Shown: positions 18,601 to 25,349, counted from the stretch's first letter. The stretch: 30,213 bases of DNA from an uncultured Acetatifactor sp. (GCA_910577185.1 CAJTLR010000045.1:1-30213), one strand, 5' to 3'. Program-made: numbers and translations. Notes: generated by a model not told the origin, from the sequence alone.

Positions 18601-19519
18601 GCACCTCTCCTGTGGAAGGATCCACCACATCGGCCGCCAGAATCTGATGTCTGATCCGGTTCCGCATCGCCAGTTTTTTGTTAAATTTATAACGTCCCAC
18701 TTTTGCCAGGTCATATCTGCGGGGGTCAAAAAACATGGCGTTGATCAGGCTTTCCGCACTCTCCACACTCAGGGGCTCCCCGGGACGGATCTTTTTATAC
18801 AGTTCCAGCAGACCTTCCTGATAGTTCTCGGCAGTGTCCTTTGTAAAGCTCGCCTCTATCTTCGGCTCGTCTCCGAATACTTCCCGGATTTCGTCATTGG
18901 TTCCGATACCCAGGGCACGGATCAGCACTGTCACGGGCACTTTACGGGTCCTGTCCACACGCACATAAAACACATCATTGGAATCTGTCTCATACTCCAG
19001 CCAGGCGCCGCGGTTGGGAATCACCGTGCAGGAATACAGCTTTTTGCCCAGCTTATCGTGGCCGATGGCATAGTAAATACCCGGGGAACGAACCAGCTGG
19101 CTTACAATTACACGCTCTGCTCCATTGATCACGAAAGTACCGGTCTCTGTCATCAGGGGAAGGTCGCCCATAAAAATCTTATGTTCACTGATCTCTTCTT
19201 TTTCTTTATTGTAGAGACGAACCGTCACCGTCAGGGGTGCGGCATAAGTGGCATCTCTCTCTTTACATTCTTCGATAGAATATTTCACATCATTCTTGCT
19301 CAGTTCAAAGTCAACAAACTCAAGACTCAAAGAACCGCTGTAATCAGCGATGGGGGAGATATCGTCAAAAGCTTCTTTCAATCCTTCGCTGAGGAACCAC
19401 TGATAGGAATCCTTCTGGACTTCAAGCAGATTTGGCATCTCCAAGACCTCGTTTTGTCGCGCATAACTCATACGCATGACTTTGGTGCCGGCAACTGGAC
19501 GTATTCTGTTTTTCTCCAT
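15641..19519 (-). CDS. rpoB: RNA polymerase subunit beta
   Basis: This 1292-residue subunit holds the rifampicin pocket and part of the active site. The cluster reads SSQLSQFMDQNNPLAELTN followed by KRRLSALGPGG, with asparagine (codon 17999-18001, residue 507) where E. coli has His526; the neighbouring Asp516 and Ser531 equivalents are unchanged. The DKMAGRHGNKGVVS block is intact. The last ~45 residues are mostly Asp and Glu. I chose the ATG at 19519, with GGGGTG 8 bases upstream; two earlier in-frame ATGs are too close or lack a site. It has its own promoter and a leader with a candidate attenuator. Confidence 0.98.
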   Translation of the reverse strand: MEKNRIRPVAGTKVMRMSYARQNEVLEMPNLLEVQKDSYQWFLSEGLKEAFDDISPIADYSGSLSLEFVDFELSKNDVKYSIEECKERDATYAAPLTVTVRLYNKEKEEISEHKIFMGDLPLMTETGTFVINGAERVIVSQLVRSPGIYYAIGHDKLGKKLYSCTVIPNRGAWLEYETDSNDVFYVRVDRTRKVPVTVLIRALGIGTNDEIREVFGDEPKIEASFTKDTAENYQEGLLELYKKIRPGEPLSVESAESLINAMFFDPRRYDLAKVGRYKFNKKLAMRNRIRHQILAADVVDPSTGEVLAEAGTKVTMELADTIQNAAVPFVYIQTEEKNVKVLSNMMVDLTSFVDCNPRDFGIHEKVYYPVLAQILEEFSDDPEKLAQAIKKNVHELVPKHVTKEDIIASINYNMHLEYGLGNDDDIDHLGNRRIRSVGELLQNQYRIGLSRMERVVRERMTTHDADETSPQALINIKPVTAAVKEFFGSSQLSQFMDQNNPLAELTNKRRLSALGPGGLSRDRAGFEVRDVHYSHYGRMCPIETPEGPNIGLINYLASYARINEYGFIEAPYRKIDKTDPRNPVVTNDVVYMTADEEDNYHVAQASEALDAEGHFVRNTVSGRYLDETSEYPRSMFDYMDVSPRMVFSVATALIPFLQNDDANRALMGSNMQRQAVPLLTTEAPVVGTGMEPKVAVDSGVCIVAKKPGTIDYVSAALIRMTYDDGEKAEFHLTKFSRSNQSNCYNQKPIVFKGDHVAAGQVIADGPSTAMGELALGKNPLIGFMTWEGYNYEDAVLLSERLVQDDVYTSVHIEEYEAEARDTKLGPEEITRDVPGVGDDALKDLDDRGIIRIGAEVRAGDILVGKVTPKGETELTAEERLLRAIFGEKAREVRDTSLKVPHGEYGIVVDAKVFTRENSDELSPGVNQAVRIYIAQKRKLSVGDKMAGRHGNKGVVSRVLPVEDMPYLPNGRPLDIVLNPLGVPSRMNIGQVLEIHLSLAAKALGFNVATPIFDGANEKDITDTLNLANDYVNLEWEEFEEKHKEELLPDVLQYLSENREHRELWKGVHISSDGKVRLRDGRTGEYFDSPVTIGHMHYLKLHHLVDDKIHARSTGPYSLVTQQPLGGKAQFGGQRFGEMEVWALEAYGASYTLQEILTVKSDDVVGRVKTYEAIIKGDNIPEPGIPESFKVLLKELQALGLDVRVLREDQTEVEIMETIDYGDTDYRYEMGDDRKYDDYDNSSLGEMGYQAQEFDDESGEFISSEDEDDEEEDEFDDVSYEEGEEDFSDGDEY

Positions 19520-19586
19520 TGACATTTCACCCCGTTCTTTCTGATTAATACCCGGCGCACCGTTCAGCACAGGCTGTTCCGTGCCG

Positions 19587-19625
19587 CAGAATAACGCAAA
19601 AAAACTGCTTTATTCTGGGAAGCAG
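19587..19625 (-). promoter_or_regulatory. Candidate transcription attenuator in the rpoB leader
   Basis: In the minus-strand RNA, CTGCTT (19620-19625) can pair with AAGCAG (19605-19610) across a 9-nt loop, followed by seven U (19598-19604): a typical intrinsic terminator about 80 bases before rpoB. A second hairpin, CAGAATAA (19610-19617) with TTATTCTG (19587-19594), takes in the terminator loop and one stem base and cannot form at the same time. Such a pair suggests conditional termination ahead of rpoBC. It does not resemble any leader family I can name with confidence. Confidence 0.6.
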
Positions 19626-19633
19626 GCATCATA

Positions 19634-19657
19634 ATGCATTTAAAAGGCTAAATGCAT
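19634..19657 (-). promoter_or_regulatory. 9-bp hairpin in the rpoB leader
   Basis: ATGCATTTA and its complement flank a 6-nt loop, within the first 40 nt of the predicted rpoB transcript. It precedes the candidate attenuator and may help fold it or stabilise the 5' end. Confidence 0.55.
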
Positions 19658-19677
19658 CGCACAATAGTGCACTTTCC

Positions 19678-19706
19678 ATAATAACACAAATTGGAAAAGT
19701 GGTCAA
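19678..19706 (-). promoter_or_regulatory. Promoter of rpoBC
   Basis: TTGACC (19701-19706), a 17-base spacer and TATTAT (19678-19683) preceded by TG form an extended -10 sigma-A promoter. Transcription should start near 19671, giving a leader of about 150 nt. Confidence 0.88.
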
Positions 19707-19826
19707 GTTAAATTTAGAAAATCTTAGGAATTACAGCGTTCCGGATCAAACGGCAGTCCGCCATATGACGGGGCAGGGATATTTCCTGCCCCCGGCGGCA
19801 TTTCCCCTGCATGGGGCATGTAACCA

Positions 19827-19862
19827 AAAAGACAGTTCCTGCCCCTGCAAAAACTGTCTTTT
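19827..19862 (-). terminator. Terminator downstream of rplL
   Basis: An 11-bp stem, AAAAGACAGTT at 19852-19862 with its complement at 19827-19837 on the minus strand, has a 14-nt loop and ends in five T. It lies about 45 bases after rplL and separates the rplJL transcript from rpoBC, although partial read-through is common at this site in bacteria. Confidence 0.8.
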
Positions 19863-19904
19863 CATTATAACATGGATTGTCCTATGGTCCCGACGGCGGC
19901 AGCC

Positions 19905-20276
19905 TTACTTCAGAGTAACCTTAGCGCCTACTTCTTCAAGCTTCTTCTTGGCTTCCTCTGCCTCTTCCTTGCTGATGCCTTCCTTGATTACCTTGGGAGC
20001 GCCCTCAACAGTATCCTTTGCCTCCTTCAGGCCAAGACCGGTGATCTCACGTACCGCCTTGATAACCTTAACCTTCTCGGCGCCAACCTCGGTCAGTTCC
20101 ACGTCAAATTCGGTCTTCTCTTCCACTTCTGCCGCAGGGCCTGCTGCTGCCACTACAACACCGGCTGCTGCAGATACACCGAATTCTTCTTCACAAGCCT
20201 TTACAAGTTCATTCAACTCTAATACGGTCATCTCTTTGATGGATTCAATCAGTTCCTGAGCTGTCAATTTAGCCAT
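19905..20276 (-). CDS. rplL: 50S ribosomal protein L7/L12
   Basis: This stalk protein is present in several copies and recruits translation factors. The 123-residue product has the N-terminal dimerisation helix (LTAQELIESIKEMTVLELNELV), an Ala-rich hinge (about 35-50) and a C-terminal domain ending EVGAKVTLK. It starts with ATG after GGAGGAAC and lies 84 bp behind rplJ, its usual partner. Confidence 0.98.
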   Translation of the reverse strand: MAKLTAQELIESIKEMTVLELNELVKACEEEFGVSAAAGVVVAAAGPAAEVEEKTEFDVELTEVGAEKVKVIKAVREITGLGLKEAKDTVEGAPKVIKEGISKEEAEEAKKKLEEVGAKVTLK

Positions 20277-20360
20277 TTTTATGTTCCTCCATTTTCTAAT
20301 TTTTACCGGAATCTCGCATCTGCGGTTCCCCTGGTACTTTTTAACATTTACAGATCCCCA

Positions 20361-20888
20361 TTACTCTGCAGGTGCCGGCTCCGCTGCCGCTTCACACGCA
20401 GAAGCGCCGCCTTTTTCTGCCAGCTGGTTCATCACGCGTGCAAAGTTCGTAATCGGACTCTGCAGGCTGCCCAGCAGTCTGGAAATAAGCACATCCCTGG
20501 AAGGAATGCTTGCGATGGATGCCATTCCCTTGGCATCATACACAGTGCCTTCCACAACGCCGGCCTTGATCTCCAGCTTGTCTGCAGTCTTTGCAAACTC
20601 GGAAAGCAGTCTTGCAGGAGCAGTTGCATCTTCGGTGGAAATTGCCACTGCATTGGGACCTTCCAGATACGGTGTCAGGCCTTCAAACTGTGTCCCCTTG
20701 AACGCAAAGTTCATCAGGGTATTCTTGTACACCTTGTAGGTGATTCCCGCCTCACGCAGGTTCTTGCGCAGCTGCGTATCCTGCTCAACGGTCAGTCCGC
20801 AGTAATCAACCAGGACAACAGACTGTGCGTCTTTGATATGGGCAGAAATTTCATCCACAATAGGTTTTTTCAATTCAACCTTTGCCAT
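20361..20888 (-). CDS. rplJ: 50S ribosomal protein L10
   Basis: L10 anchors L7/L12 dimers to the ribosome and, with them, represses its own operon through the leader. The 175-residue product begins AKVELKKPIVDEI and has the VDYCGLTVEQDTQLR region. The ATG has a strong AAGGAGGT site 8 bases upstream. The C-terminal Ala/Glu/Pro-rich tail is variable in the family. Confidence 0.98.
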   Translation of the reverse strand: MAKVELKKPIVDEISAHIKDAQSVVLVDYCGLTVEQDTQLRKNLREAGITYKVYKNTLMNFAFKGTQFEGLTPYLEGPNAVAISTEDATAPARLLSEFAKTADKLEIKAGVVEGTVYDAKGMASIASIPSRDVLISRLLGSLQSPITNFARVMNQLAEKGGASACEAAAEPAPAE

Positions 20889-20904
20889 TTCTTTACCTCC
20901 TTAT

Positions 20905-21135
20905 CTTAGTTCTACTACTATGCGAAAACCCTCCGGATCACCGGGGAATCCTCTAAGCAAGCCCAGACGGAGTCCCCTCCTGCTCTCCGGAGGGACTATC
21001 ATCAAATGTCGGCACCGGCGTATTCCCCTGCCCGGGTACATACACAACCGGCTGCATTCTTCTCCTCGGCAGGATTTATGCTCGGAACGCAACCGCTTCC
21101 TCACACCTGCTGTCTTCGGCCTGATTTCATAACCT
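20905..21135 (-). ncRNA. L10 (rplJL) leader
   Basis: This 5' leader lies between the rplJL promoter and rplJ, where the ribosomal L10 leader family is found. Its end shows three competing stems: 20971-20980 with 20989-20997; 20929-20937 with 20986-20994 (CCCTCCGGA and its complement, 9 bp); and a local stem around 20929-20946 followed by TTTTCG on the minus strand. That arrangement fits terminator/antiterminator control by the L10-L12 complex. The upstream part contains GGAAGCGGTTGCG. Family membership is inferred from position and folding. Confidence 0.7.
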
Positions 21136-21140
21136 TATGC

Positions 21141-21170
21141 ATCATATCACAAAGAGCCGGCACAAGTCAA
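21141..21170 (-). promoter_or_regulatory. Promoter of rplJ-rplL
   Basis: TTGACT (21165-21170), an 18-base spacer and TATGAT (21141-21146) with an upstream TG form an extended -10 promoter. It gives a leader of roughly 245 nt. Confidence 0.85.
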
Positions 21171-21244
21171 GCCCTAAATATCATGCATTTTTACTTTTGG
21201 CGGCGCTCCGCCCTTTCAGCTCCGGGCCGGATAGCATGCCGGCC

Positions 21245-21934
21245 TTAGAATTTCGCTGTATTTACCTTCACGCCAGGTCCCATGGTGCTGGTCAGTGTGA
21301 TGCTTCTGAGGAACTGGCCCTTCACTGCACTGGGTCTTGCTTTTACGATGGCTTCCATCAGCGCGTTAAAGTTCTCCTGCAGGGCTTCGTCCGTAAAGGA
21401 AACCTTTCCTACGGGAACATGGATGATATTGGTCTTGTCAAGCCTGTATTCGATCTTACCTGCCTTGATATCCTTTACGGCCTTTGTCACATCCATGGTA
21501 ACAGTGCCGGCCTTGGGGTTGGGCATCAGGCCCTTGGGACCCAGAACCTTACCGAGACGTCCCACAACACCCATCATGTCAGGAGTTGCCACTACCACGT
21601 CGAAATCCAGCCAGCCATCCTTCTGAATCCTGGGAATCAGCTCTTCGCCGCCTACATAATCGGCGCCCGCAGCCTCAGCCTCGTTTACCTTATCGCCTTT
21701 TGCGAATACCAGAACCTTTACCGTCTTACCGGTTCCGTTGGGCAGCACCACGGCACCGCGGATCTGCTGCTCTGCGTGACGTCCGTCACAGCCGGTTCTG
21801 ATGTGTACTTCCACAGTCTCGTCAAACTTTGCCGGAGCCGCCTTTTTTACCAGCGCAATCGCGTCGCCCGGCTCATAAACTGCAGTGCGGTCCACAAGTT
21901 TTGCGGCCTCTGCATATTTCTTGCCATGTTTCAT
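21245..21934 (-). CDS. rplA: 50S ribosomal protein L1
   Basis: L1 forms the mobile stalk near the E site and is a known translational repressor of its own operon in E. coli. The 229-residue product begins MKHGKKYAEAAKLVD and contains GRLGKVLGPKGLMPNPKAGTV. I chose the ATG at 21934 with AGGAGGT upstream; an in-frame ATG at 21955 precedes that site. Two strong hairpins lie between it and rplK. Confidence 0.97.
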   Translation of the reverse strand: MKHGKKYAEAAKLVDRTAVYEPGDAIALVKKAAPAKFDETVEVHIRTGCDGRHAEQQIRGAVVLPNGTGKTVKVLVFAKGDKVNEAEAAGADYVGGEELIPRIQKDGWLDFDVVVATPDMMGVVGRLGKVLGPKGLMPNPKAGTVTMDVTKAVKDIKAGKIEYRLDKTNIIHVPVGKVSFTDEALQENFNALMEAIVKARPSAVKGQFLRSITLTSTMGPGVKVNTAKF

Positions 21935-21957
21935 TATTCTACCTCCTAGGTTCAAGC

Positions 21958-22028
21958 GACAACTTTTCGTTGTCTCCCAATTCTGTGTTATCTACAACAA
22001 AATCCGCGCAATCTGAAGATTTTGTTGT
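21958..22028 (-). promoter_or_regulatory. Two hairpins in the rplK-rplA spacer
   Basis: A perfect 11-bp stem (21994-22004 with 22018-22028; ACAACAAAATC) and a 6-bp stem (GACAAC/GTTGTC, 21958-21963 with 21969-21974) lie just before the rplA ribosome-binding site. Neither has a U tract. They could serve translational control of L1 or RNA processing; this is inference. Confidence 0.5.
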
Positions 22029-22056
22029 CCCGGATACAATTCCCGCCCGGTGCTCC

Positions 22057-22482
22057 TTACTCTTCGACAGTGATACCCATGCTGCGTGCCGTTCCCGCAA
22101 TCATGCTCATTGCCGCTTCCACGCTTGCCGCATTCAGATCCGGCATCTTCAGCTCGGCGATCTCCTGAAGCTTTGCCTTGGAAATCGTGGCCACCTTAGT
22201 CTTGTTGGGCACTGCAGAACCTGATTTCAGATTGCATGCCTTCTTCAATAACACTGCTGCAGGGGGAGTCTTTGTAATGAAACTGAAAGATCTGTCTGCA
22301 TAAACAGTAATCACCACGGGAATGATGACATCACCCTTGTCCGCGGTTCTGGCGTTGAACTGCTTTGTAAATTCAACAATGTTGACGCCATGCTGTCCAA
22401 GTGCAGGACCAACCGGCGGAGCCGGTGTAGCTTTGCCGGCAGGAATCTGCAATTTGATATAGCCTGTTACTTTCTTTGCCAT
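22057..22482 (-). CDS. rplK: 50S ribosomal protein L11
   Basis: L11 binds the GTPase-associated centre of 23S rRNA and is needed for RelA-type stringent signalling. The 141-residue product is typical in length, with an intact N-terminal segment PAPPVGPALGQHGVNI, which forms the thiopeptide-binding face. AGGAGGTG precedes the ATG. Confidence 0.98.
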   Translation of the reverse strand: MAKKVTGYIKLQIPAGKATPAPPVGPALGQHGVNIVEFTKQFNARTADKGDVIIPVVITVYADRSFSFITKTPPAAVLLKKACNLKSGSAVPNKTKVATISKAKLQEIAELKMPDLNAASVEAAMSMIAGTARSMGITVEE

Positions 22483-22690
22483 TTTGGCACCTCCTAATAA
22501 TGTGGTAAACCGTCACTTTTGCATCCGTCCCAAAAATGCCGGCAACTCGGCGCAGATACTGAAGATACCTGCTCCCACTTTCTGACTTTCAGCTGTCCTG
22601 CACAGCGCCCCTTCTCCTTCGGATCCGGAATACCCTCTGCGACAGCTTTTTCCTGTATCCAACCGCCTTTGCGGGCGGAAAATACCTGAC
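22483..22690 (-). other. nusG-rplK spacer, possible rplKA leader
   Basis: The 208-bp gap has no ORF worth calling and no clear promoter. It carries short stems on the minus strand: CCGCC/GGCGG just after nusG and GCTGT/ACAGC in the middle. A long structured leader before rplK is common, but no family could be assigned. Confidence 0.35.
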
Positions 22691-23209
22691 CTAAAGCTTT
22701 CTGACCTCGGCAAAGCTAATCTCCACCGGAGTCTCCCGTCCAAACAGTTCTACATTAATGGTCGCTGTCTGCTTGCCGTAATCAAGCTTCTGTACAATAC
22801 CGATGGTATCTTTCCAGATACCTGCCACAACGGCGATGCTGTCCCCTTCCGCAAAGTCGATGGAAACATTCTCTGCCTTGATCCCAAGAGGCTTCATTTC
22901 GGCTTCCGTGAGAGGCACCGGCTTACTTCCCGGCCCCACAAAGCCCGTGACGCCCCGGGTATTACGGACAACATACCATGTGTCATCATTCATCTCCATA
23001 TTGAGAAGCACATAGCCAGGAAACATCTTCTTCTGAACCGTTTTTCTGGCGCCGTTCTTCATCTCCACCACATCCTGCAGGGGAACCCTTACCTCCAGGA
23101 TCTGTTCTGCAAGGTGCTTGTTGTTCTCAATGGTCTTCTCAATATTGGCTTTGACTTTGTTTTCATATCCTGAGTAAGTATGAACCACATACCATTTTGC
23201 CTCTGCCAT
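22691..23209 (-). CDS. nusG: Transcription termination/antitermination protein NusG
   Basis: NusG binds RNA polymerase and tunes pausing, termination and coupling to translation. The 172-residue product has the NGN domain (KWYVVHTYSGYENKVKANI, FPGYVLL near 64-70) and a C-terminal KOW domain from about residue 120 (FAEGDSIAVVAGIWKDTIG). It lies 14 bp after secE, with GAGGGTGAT as ribosome-binding site. Confidence 0.98.
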   Translation of the reverse strand: MAEAKWYVVHTYSGYENKVKANIEKTIENNKHLAEQILEVRVPLQDVVEMKNGARKTVQKKMFPGYVLLNMEMNDDTWYVVRNTRGVTGFVGPGSKPVPLTEAEMKPLGIKAENVSIDFAEGDSIAVVAGIWKDTIGIVQKLDYGKQTATINVELFGRETPVEISFAEVRKL

Positions 23210-23223
23210 AAATCACCCTCGTC

Positions 23224-23427
23224 CTAAATCGATGTAATGAAGTTCACACCATATTTTGCAACATAATCCATTATCGCAATGATCACCCCTACTACAACCG
23301 AGATGGCGACGACAGCTATGGACTGTTTTAAGGTAGCTTGTCTGTCCGGCCAAACAACTTTTTTGAATTCAATCTTTACCCCTTTGAAAAAGCCGGGGAG
23401 CGCTTTCTTTTCCGCAGAATTTTCCAT
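23224..23427 (-). CDS. secE: Preprotein translocase subunit SecE
   Basis: SecE is the clamp subunit of the SecYEG membrane channel. The 67-residue product has the amphipathic motif FFKGVKIEFKKVVWPDR followed by a single membrane helix (SIAVVAISVVVGVIIAIMDYV). I chose the ATG at 23427, 8 bases from AAAGGTG; a GTG three codons earlier is too close to that site. It sits in the usual rpmG-secE-nusG order. Confidence 0.96.
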   Translation of the reverse strand: MENSAEKKALPGFFKGVKIEFKKVVWPDRQATLKQSIAVVAISVVVGVIIAIMDYVAKYGVNFITSI

Positions 23428-23467
23428 ATAGACCACACCTTTCCACTTGCGCGCAACACGCCGGTAA

Positions 23468-23617
23468 TTATTTGGTTTCCTTATGCACTGTGTGTTTCCT
23501 GCAGAACTTGCAATACTTCCGGGTTTCCATTCTCTCCGGATGAGTCTTCTTCTCCTTGGTAGTATTGTAGTTACGTTGCTTGCATTCTGTACAAGCTAAA
23601 ATGATTTTTGTACGCAT
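23468..23617 (-). CDS. rpmG: 50S ribosomal protein L33
   Basis: The 49-residue product reads MRTKIILACTECKQRNYN at the start and has two cysteine pairs (Cys9, Cys12, Cys36, Cys39), so it is the zinc-binding form. TGGAGGTAG precedes the ATG. It is the first gene of the rpmG-secE-nusG transcript. No tRNA-Trp lies between it and secE, although that gene is often found there in Firmicutes. Confidence 0.97.
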   Translation of the reverse strand: MRTKIILACTECKQRNYNTTKEKKTHPERMETRKYCKFCRKHTVHKETK

Positions 23618-23699
23618 TTTGCTACCTCCACGTGTTCTTTAAACTCGCCGTTCCATTTTAAGCATAAAAAAAAGACCTAAAATCTTATCTCGTTTTCTT

Positions 23700-23728
23700 A
23701 CTATAACATAGCCAGTTCCCCACGTCAA
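23700..23728 (-). promoter_or_regulatory. Promoter of rpmG-secE-nusG
   Basis: TTGACG (23723-23728), a 17-base spacer and TATAGT (23700-23705) preceded by TG form an extended -10 promoter. The leader of about 75 nt contains a run of eight T at 23667-23674. Confidence 0.85.
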
Positions 23729-23769
23729 CTATTTTTTCTTAATGTTCGCGGTTTTTCTTGATGTTTATC

Positions 23770-23812
23770 CAGTCCCTTCCTTCTTTCTGCCTCCGCAGTC
23801 CCTTCCTTCTTT
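23770..23812. repeat. Pyrimidine-rich direct repeat
   Basis: CAGTCCCTTCCTTCTTT occurs at 23770-23786 and again at 23796-23812, a 26-bp period, inside a strongly pyrimidine-biased stretch (plus strand, about 23754-23840) between two divergent promoters. Confidence 0.6.
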
Positions 23813-23838
23813 TTTTGCTTCTCTTCCCTCTTTTCCAC

Positions 23839-23867
23839 TTGTTTCCAGACTTAATATATGGTATAAT
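23839..23867 (+). promoter_or_regulatory. Promoter of the FliD-like gene
   Basis: TATAAT (23862-23867) preceded by TGG forms an extended -10; a weak TTGTTT -35 lies 17 bases upstream. It points right, about 45 bases before the ATG, and is divergent from the rpmG promoter. Confidence 0.6.
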
Positions 23868-23911
23868 TTAACCAATTATCAGTTATCGTTTAAGAGATAG
23901 GAGGCACGGCA

Positions 23912-25210
23912 ATGGGACCAGTCATGAATACGGTTTATAATAATTATCTTACCACTTATACGCCAAAGCCGCTGACCAGATTCGATTCCCATAAAAAGAG
24001 CGAGCTTCGCAATATATATAATTCTATTGTCAAACTCAACAAGGATGCTCCCTGGTATCTTCCCACCACCAGCAGGGACACCCAGCAGTACGCGGTAGAC
24101 CTGAAAGAAAATGCAAGAGGACTGCACAATACCATCGCCCAGCTGGGCGGGCTGGAAAAGGAAGGCCTGTTCCGTCAGAAAAGCGCTTATTCCTCGGACG
24201 AGACCATAGCTACGGCCACTTACATCGGTCCCGAGGACAGTGCCGCGGAGGTTCCCGGTTTTGAGCTGCAGGTCCACTCGCTGGCAGCCTCCCAGGAAAA
24301 CCTGGGGCTGTTCCTGCCCAACAACAGCCGGGTATCCCTGGATGCGGATACTTATTCCTTTGATATCGGCATCAATGACATGAATTATGAGTTCCAGTTT
24401 TCCGTGGGTGAAGCCGAGAACAACCGGGAGGTGCAGGAGCGTCTGCTCCGTCTGGTCAACAATTCCGACATCGGCATCCGGGCATCCCTGGCAGAATCGG
24501 AAGGCCGCACTTCCCTGCGCCTGACTTCCGAGGCAACGGGTCTGGCTCCCGGTAAAGAACAGATATTCACGGTCAGCGACGACCGCACCAGCAAAACCGC
24601 CGGTACGGTGGAATATTTCGGTCTGGATTATACCAGCAGGGAACCCGCCAACGCCAGCTTTTCCATCAATGGGGAGGAAAGCGCTGCCCCTTCCAACCAC
24701 TTTACCCTCGACAAGATGTATGAAGTGCATCTCCGGGGAATCAGCGACGGAGACCGGCCGGTATCCATCGGTTTGAAGACAGATGTGGAATCCCTTACGG
24801 ACAATGTTTATCATCTGGTAGGCGGTTACAATGAATTTATCAAGGCGGCGTCCTCCTATTTGGAAACACAGTCAAAGAGCCGTCAGCTGATACGCGAAAT
24901 GAGCGGAATTGCCTCCGTGTACAGCAATTCCCTGGAAACCATGGGCCTGAACCTGGAGGAAGACGGCACCCTGGCCGTGGATAAGGATATGCTGCGCCAG
25001 ACTGCTGCCCAGGCGGAAGATATCAATGTTACGTTCGGATCGCTGAAAAGCTTTTCCAATATGCTGCTCCGGAAAAGCAGCCAGGTATCCCTCAATCCCA
25101 TGGATTATGTGGAAAAGGTCATGGTAGCATATAAAAATCCGGGCCATAACTACATCAACCCTTATGTCACCAGCGCATACACAGGCATGATGTTCGACGG
25201 ATATTTCTAA
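23912..25210 (+). CDS. Orphan FliD-like (flagellar cap-like) protein
   Basis: This 432-residue protein resembles the flagellar filament cap (FliD) in its core: FELQVHSLAASQ (118-128), followed by a hook-IN-like stretch (VNNSDIGIRASLAESEGRTSLRLTSEATG, cited in part as residues 182-210), and a helical C-terminal region with NVYHLVGGYNEFI (298-310) and YVEKVMVAYKNPG (399-411). The normal FliD N-terminus is replaced by about 110 residues I do not recognise. GGAGG lies 7 bases before the ATG. No other flagellar gene is present, and it is the only plus-strand gene. It could be a filament or adhesion accessory in flagellated cells; this is inference. Confidence 0.75.
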   Translation: MGPVMNTVYNNYLTTYTPKPLTRFDSHKKSELRNIYNSIVKLNKDAPWYLPTTSRDTQQYAVDLKENARGLHNTIAQLGGLEKEGLFRQKSAYSSDETIATATYIGPEDSAAEVPGFELQVHSLAASQENLGLFLPNNSRVSLDADTYSFDIGINDMNYEFQFSVGEAENNREVQERLLRLVNNSDIGIRASLAESEGRTSLRLTSEATGLAPGKEQIFTVSDDRTSKTAGTVEYFGLDYTSREPANASFSINGEESAAPSNHFTLDKMYEVHLRGISDGDRPVSIGLKTDVESLTDNVYHLVGGYNEFIKAASSYLETQSKSRQLIREMSGIASVYSNSLETMGLNLEEDGTLAVDKDMLRQTAAQAEDINVTFGSLKSFSNMLLRKSSQVSLNPMDYVEKVMVAYKNPGHNYINPYVTSAYTGMMFDGYF

Positions 25211-25259
25211 AGCCCGGGAACAGTATCCGGTAAACCTATAAAATCATAATAATGGTATC

Positions 25260-25312
25260 GCGCAGGACGCATGTTGCGTCTGCAACAACTTTCCATATGC
25301 ACCCCTGCGCAT
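25260..25312. repeat. 53-nt structured dispersed repeat, copy 2
   Basis: It is gap-free at 44 of 53 positions with 11661-11713. The outer stem here is fully Watson-Crick (GCGCAGG/CCTGCGC), with changes at two positions that keep pairing relative to copy 1. The inner stem GTTGC/GCAAC is unchanged and only the loop differs. It lies after the FliD-like gene and beside a bidirectional terminator. Confidence 0.8.
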
Positions 25313-25315
25313 AGT

Positions 25316-25349
25316 AAACAAAAAACTTCCTTCCGGAAGTTTTTTGTTT
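25316..25349. terminator. Bidirectional terminator
   Basis: A perfect 15-bp stem, AAACAAAAAACTTCC with its complement, has a TTCC loop and A/T-rich arms, so each strand has a U tract. It ends the FliD-like gene on the plus strand and the HTH gene on the minus strand. Confidence 0.93.

Larger units (their letters stand above)
19520..19904 (-). other. rplL-rpoB intergenic region
   Basis: The 385-bp gap contains, in transcription order, the rplL terminator (19827-19862), a GC-rich hairpin (19770-19777 with 19785-19792), the rpoB promoter (19678-19706), a 9-bp hairpin (19634-19642 with 19649-19657) and a candidate attenuator (19587-19625). No coding sequence was recognised. Confidence 0.7.

Noticed and set aside
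21180..21240. GC-rich hairpin after rplA considered as a terminator
   Set aside because: On the transcribed strand the stem is followed by AAAAG and not by U residues.
23428..23467. A tRNA-Trp gene between rpmG and secE
   Set aside because: The spacer is only 40 bases, too short for a tRNA, and no cloverleaf was seen. No tRNA, rRNA, CRISPR array or complete insertion sequence was seen elsewhere either.
23879..24814. A 311-codon minus-strand frame opposite the FliD-like gene
   Set aside because: The plus-strand gene has a promoter, a well-spaced ribosome-binding site and recognisable FliD-like segments; the opposite frame has none of these.
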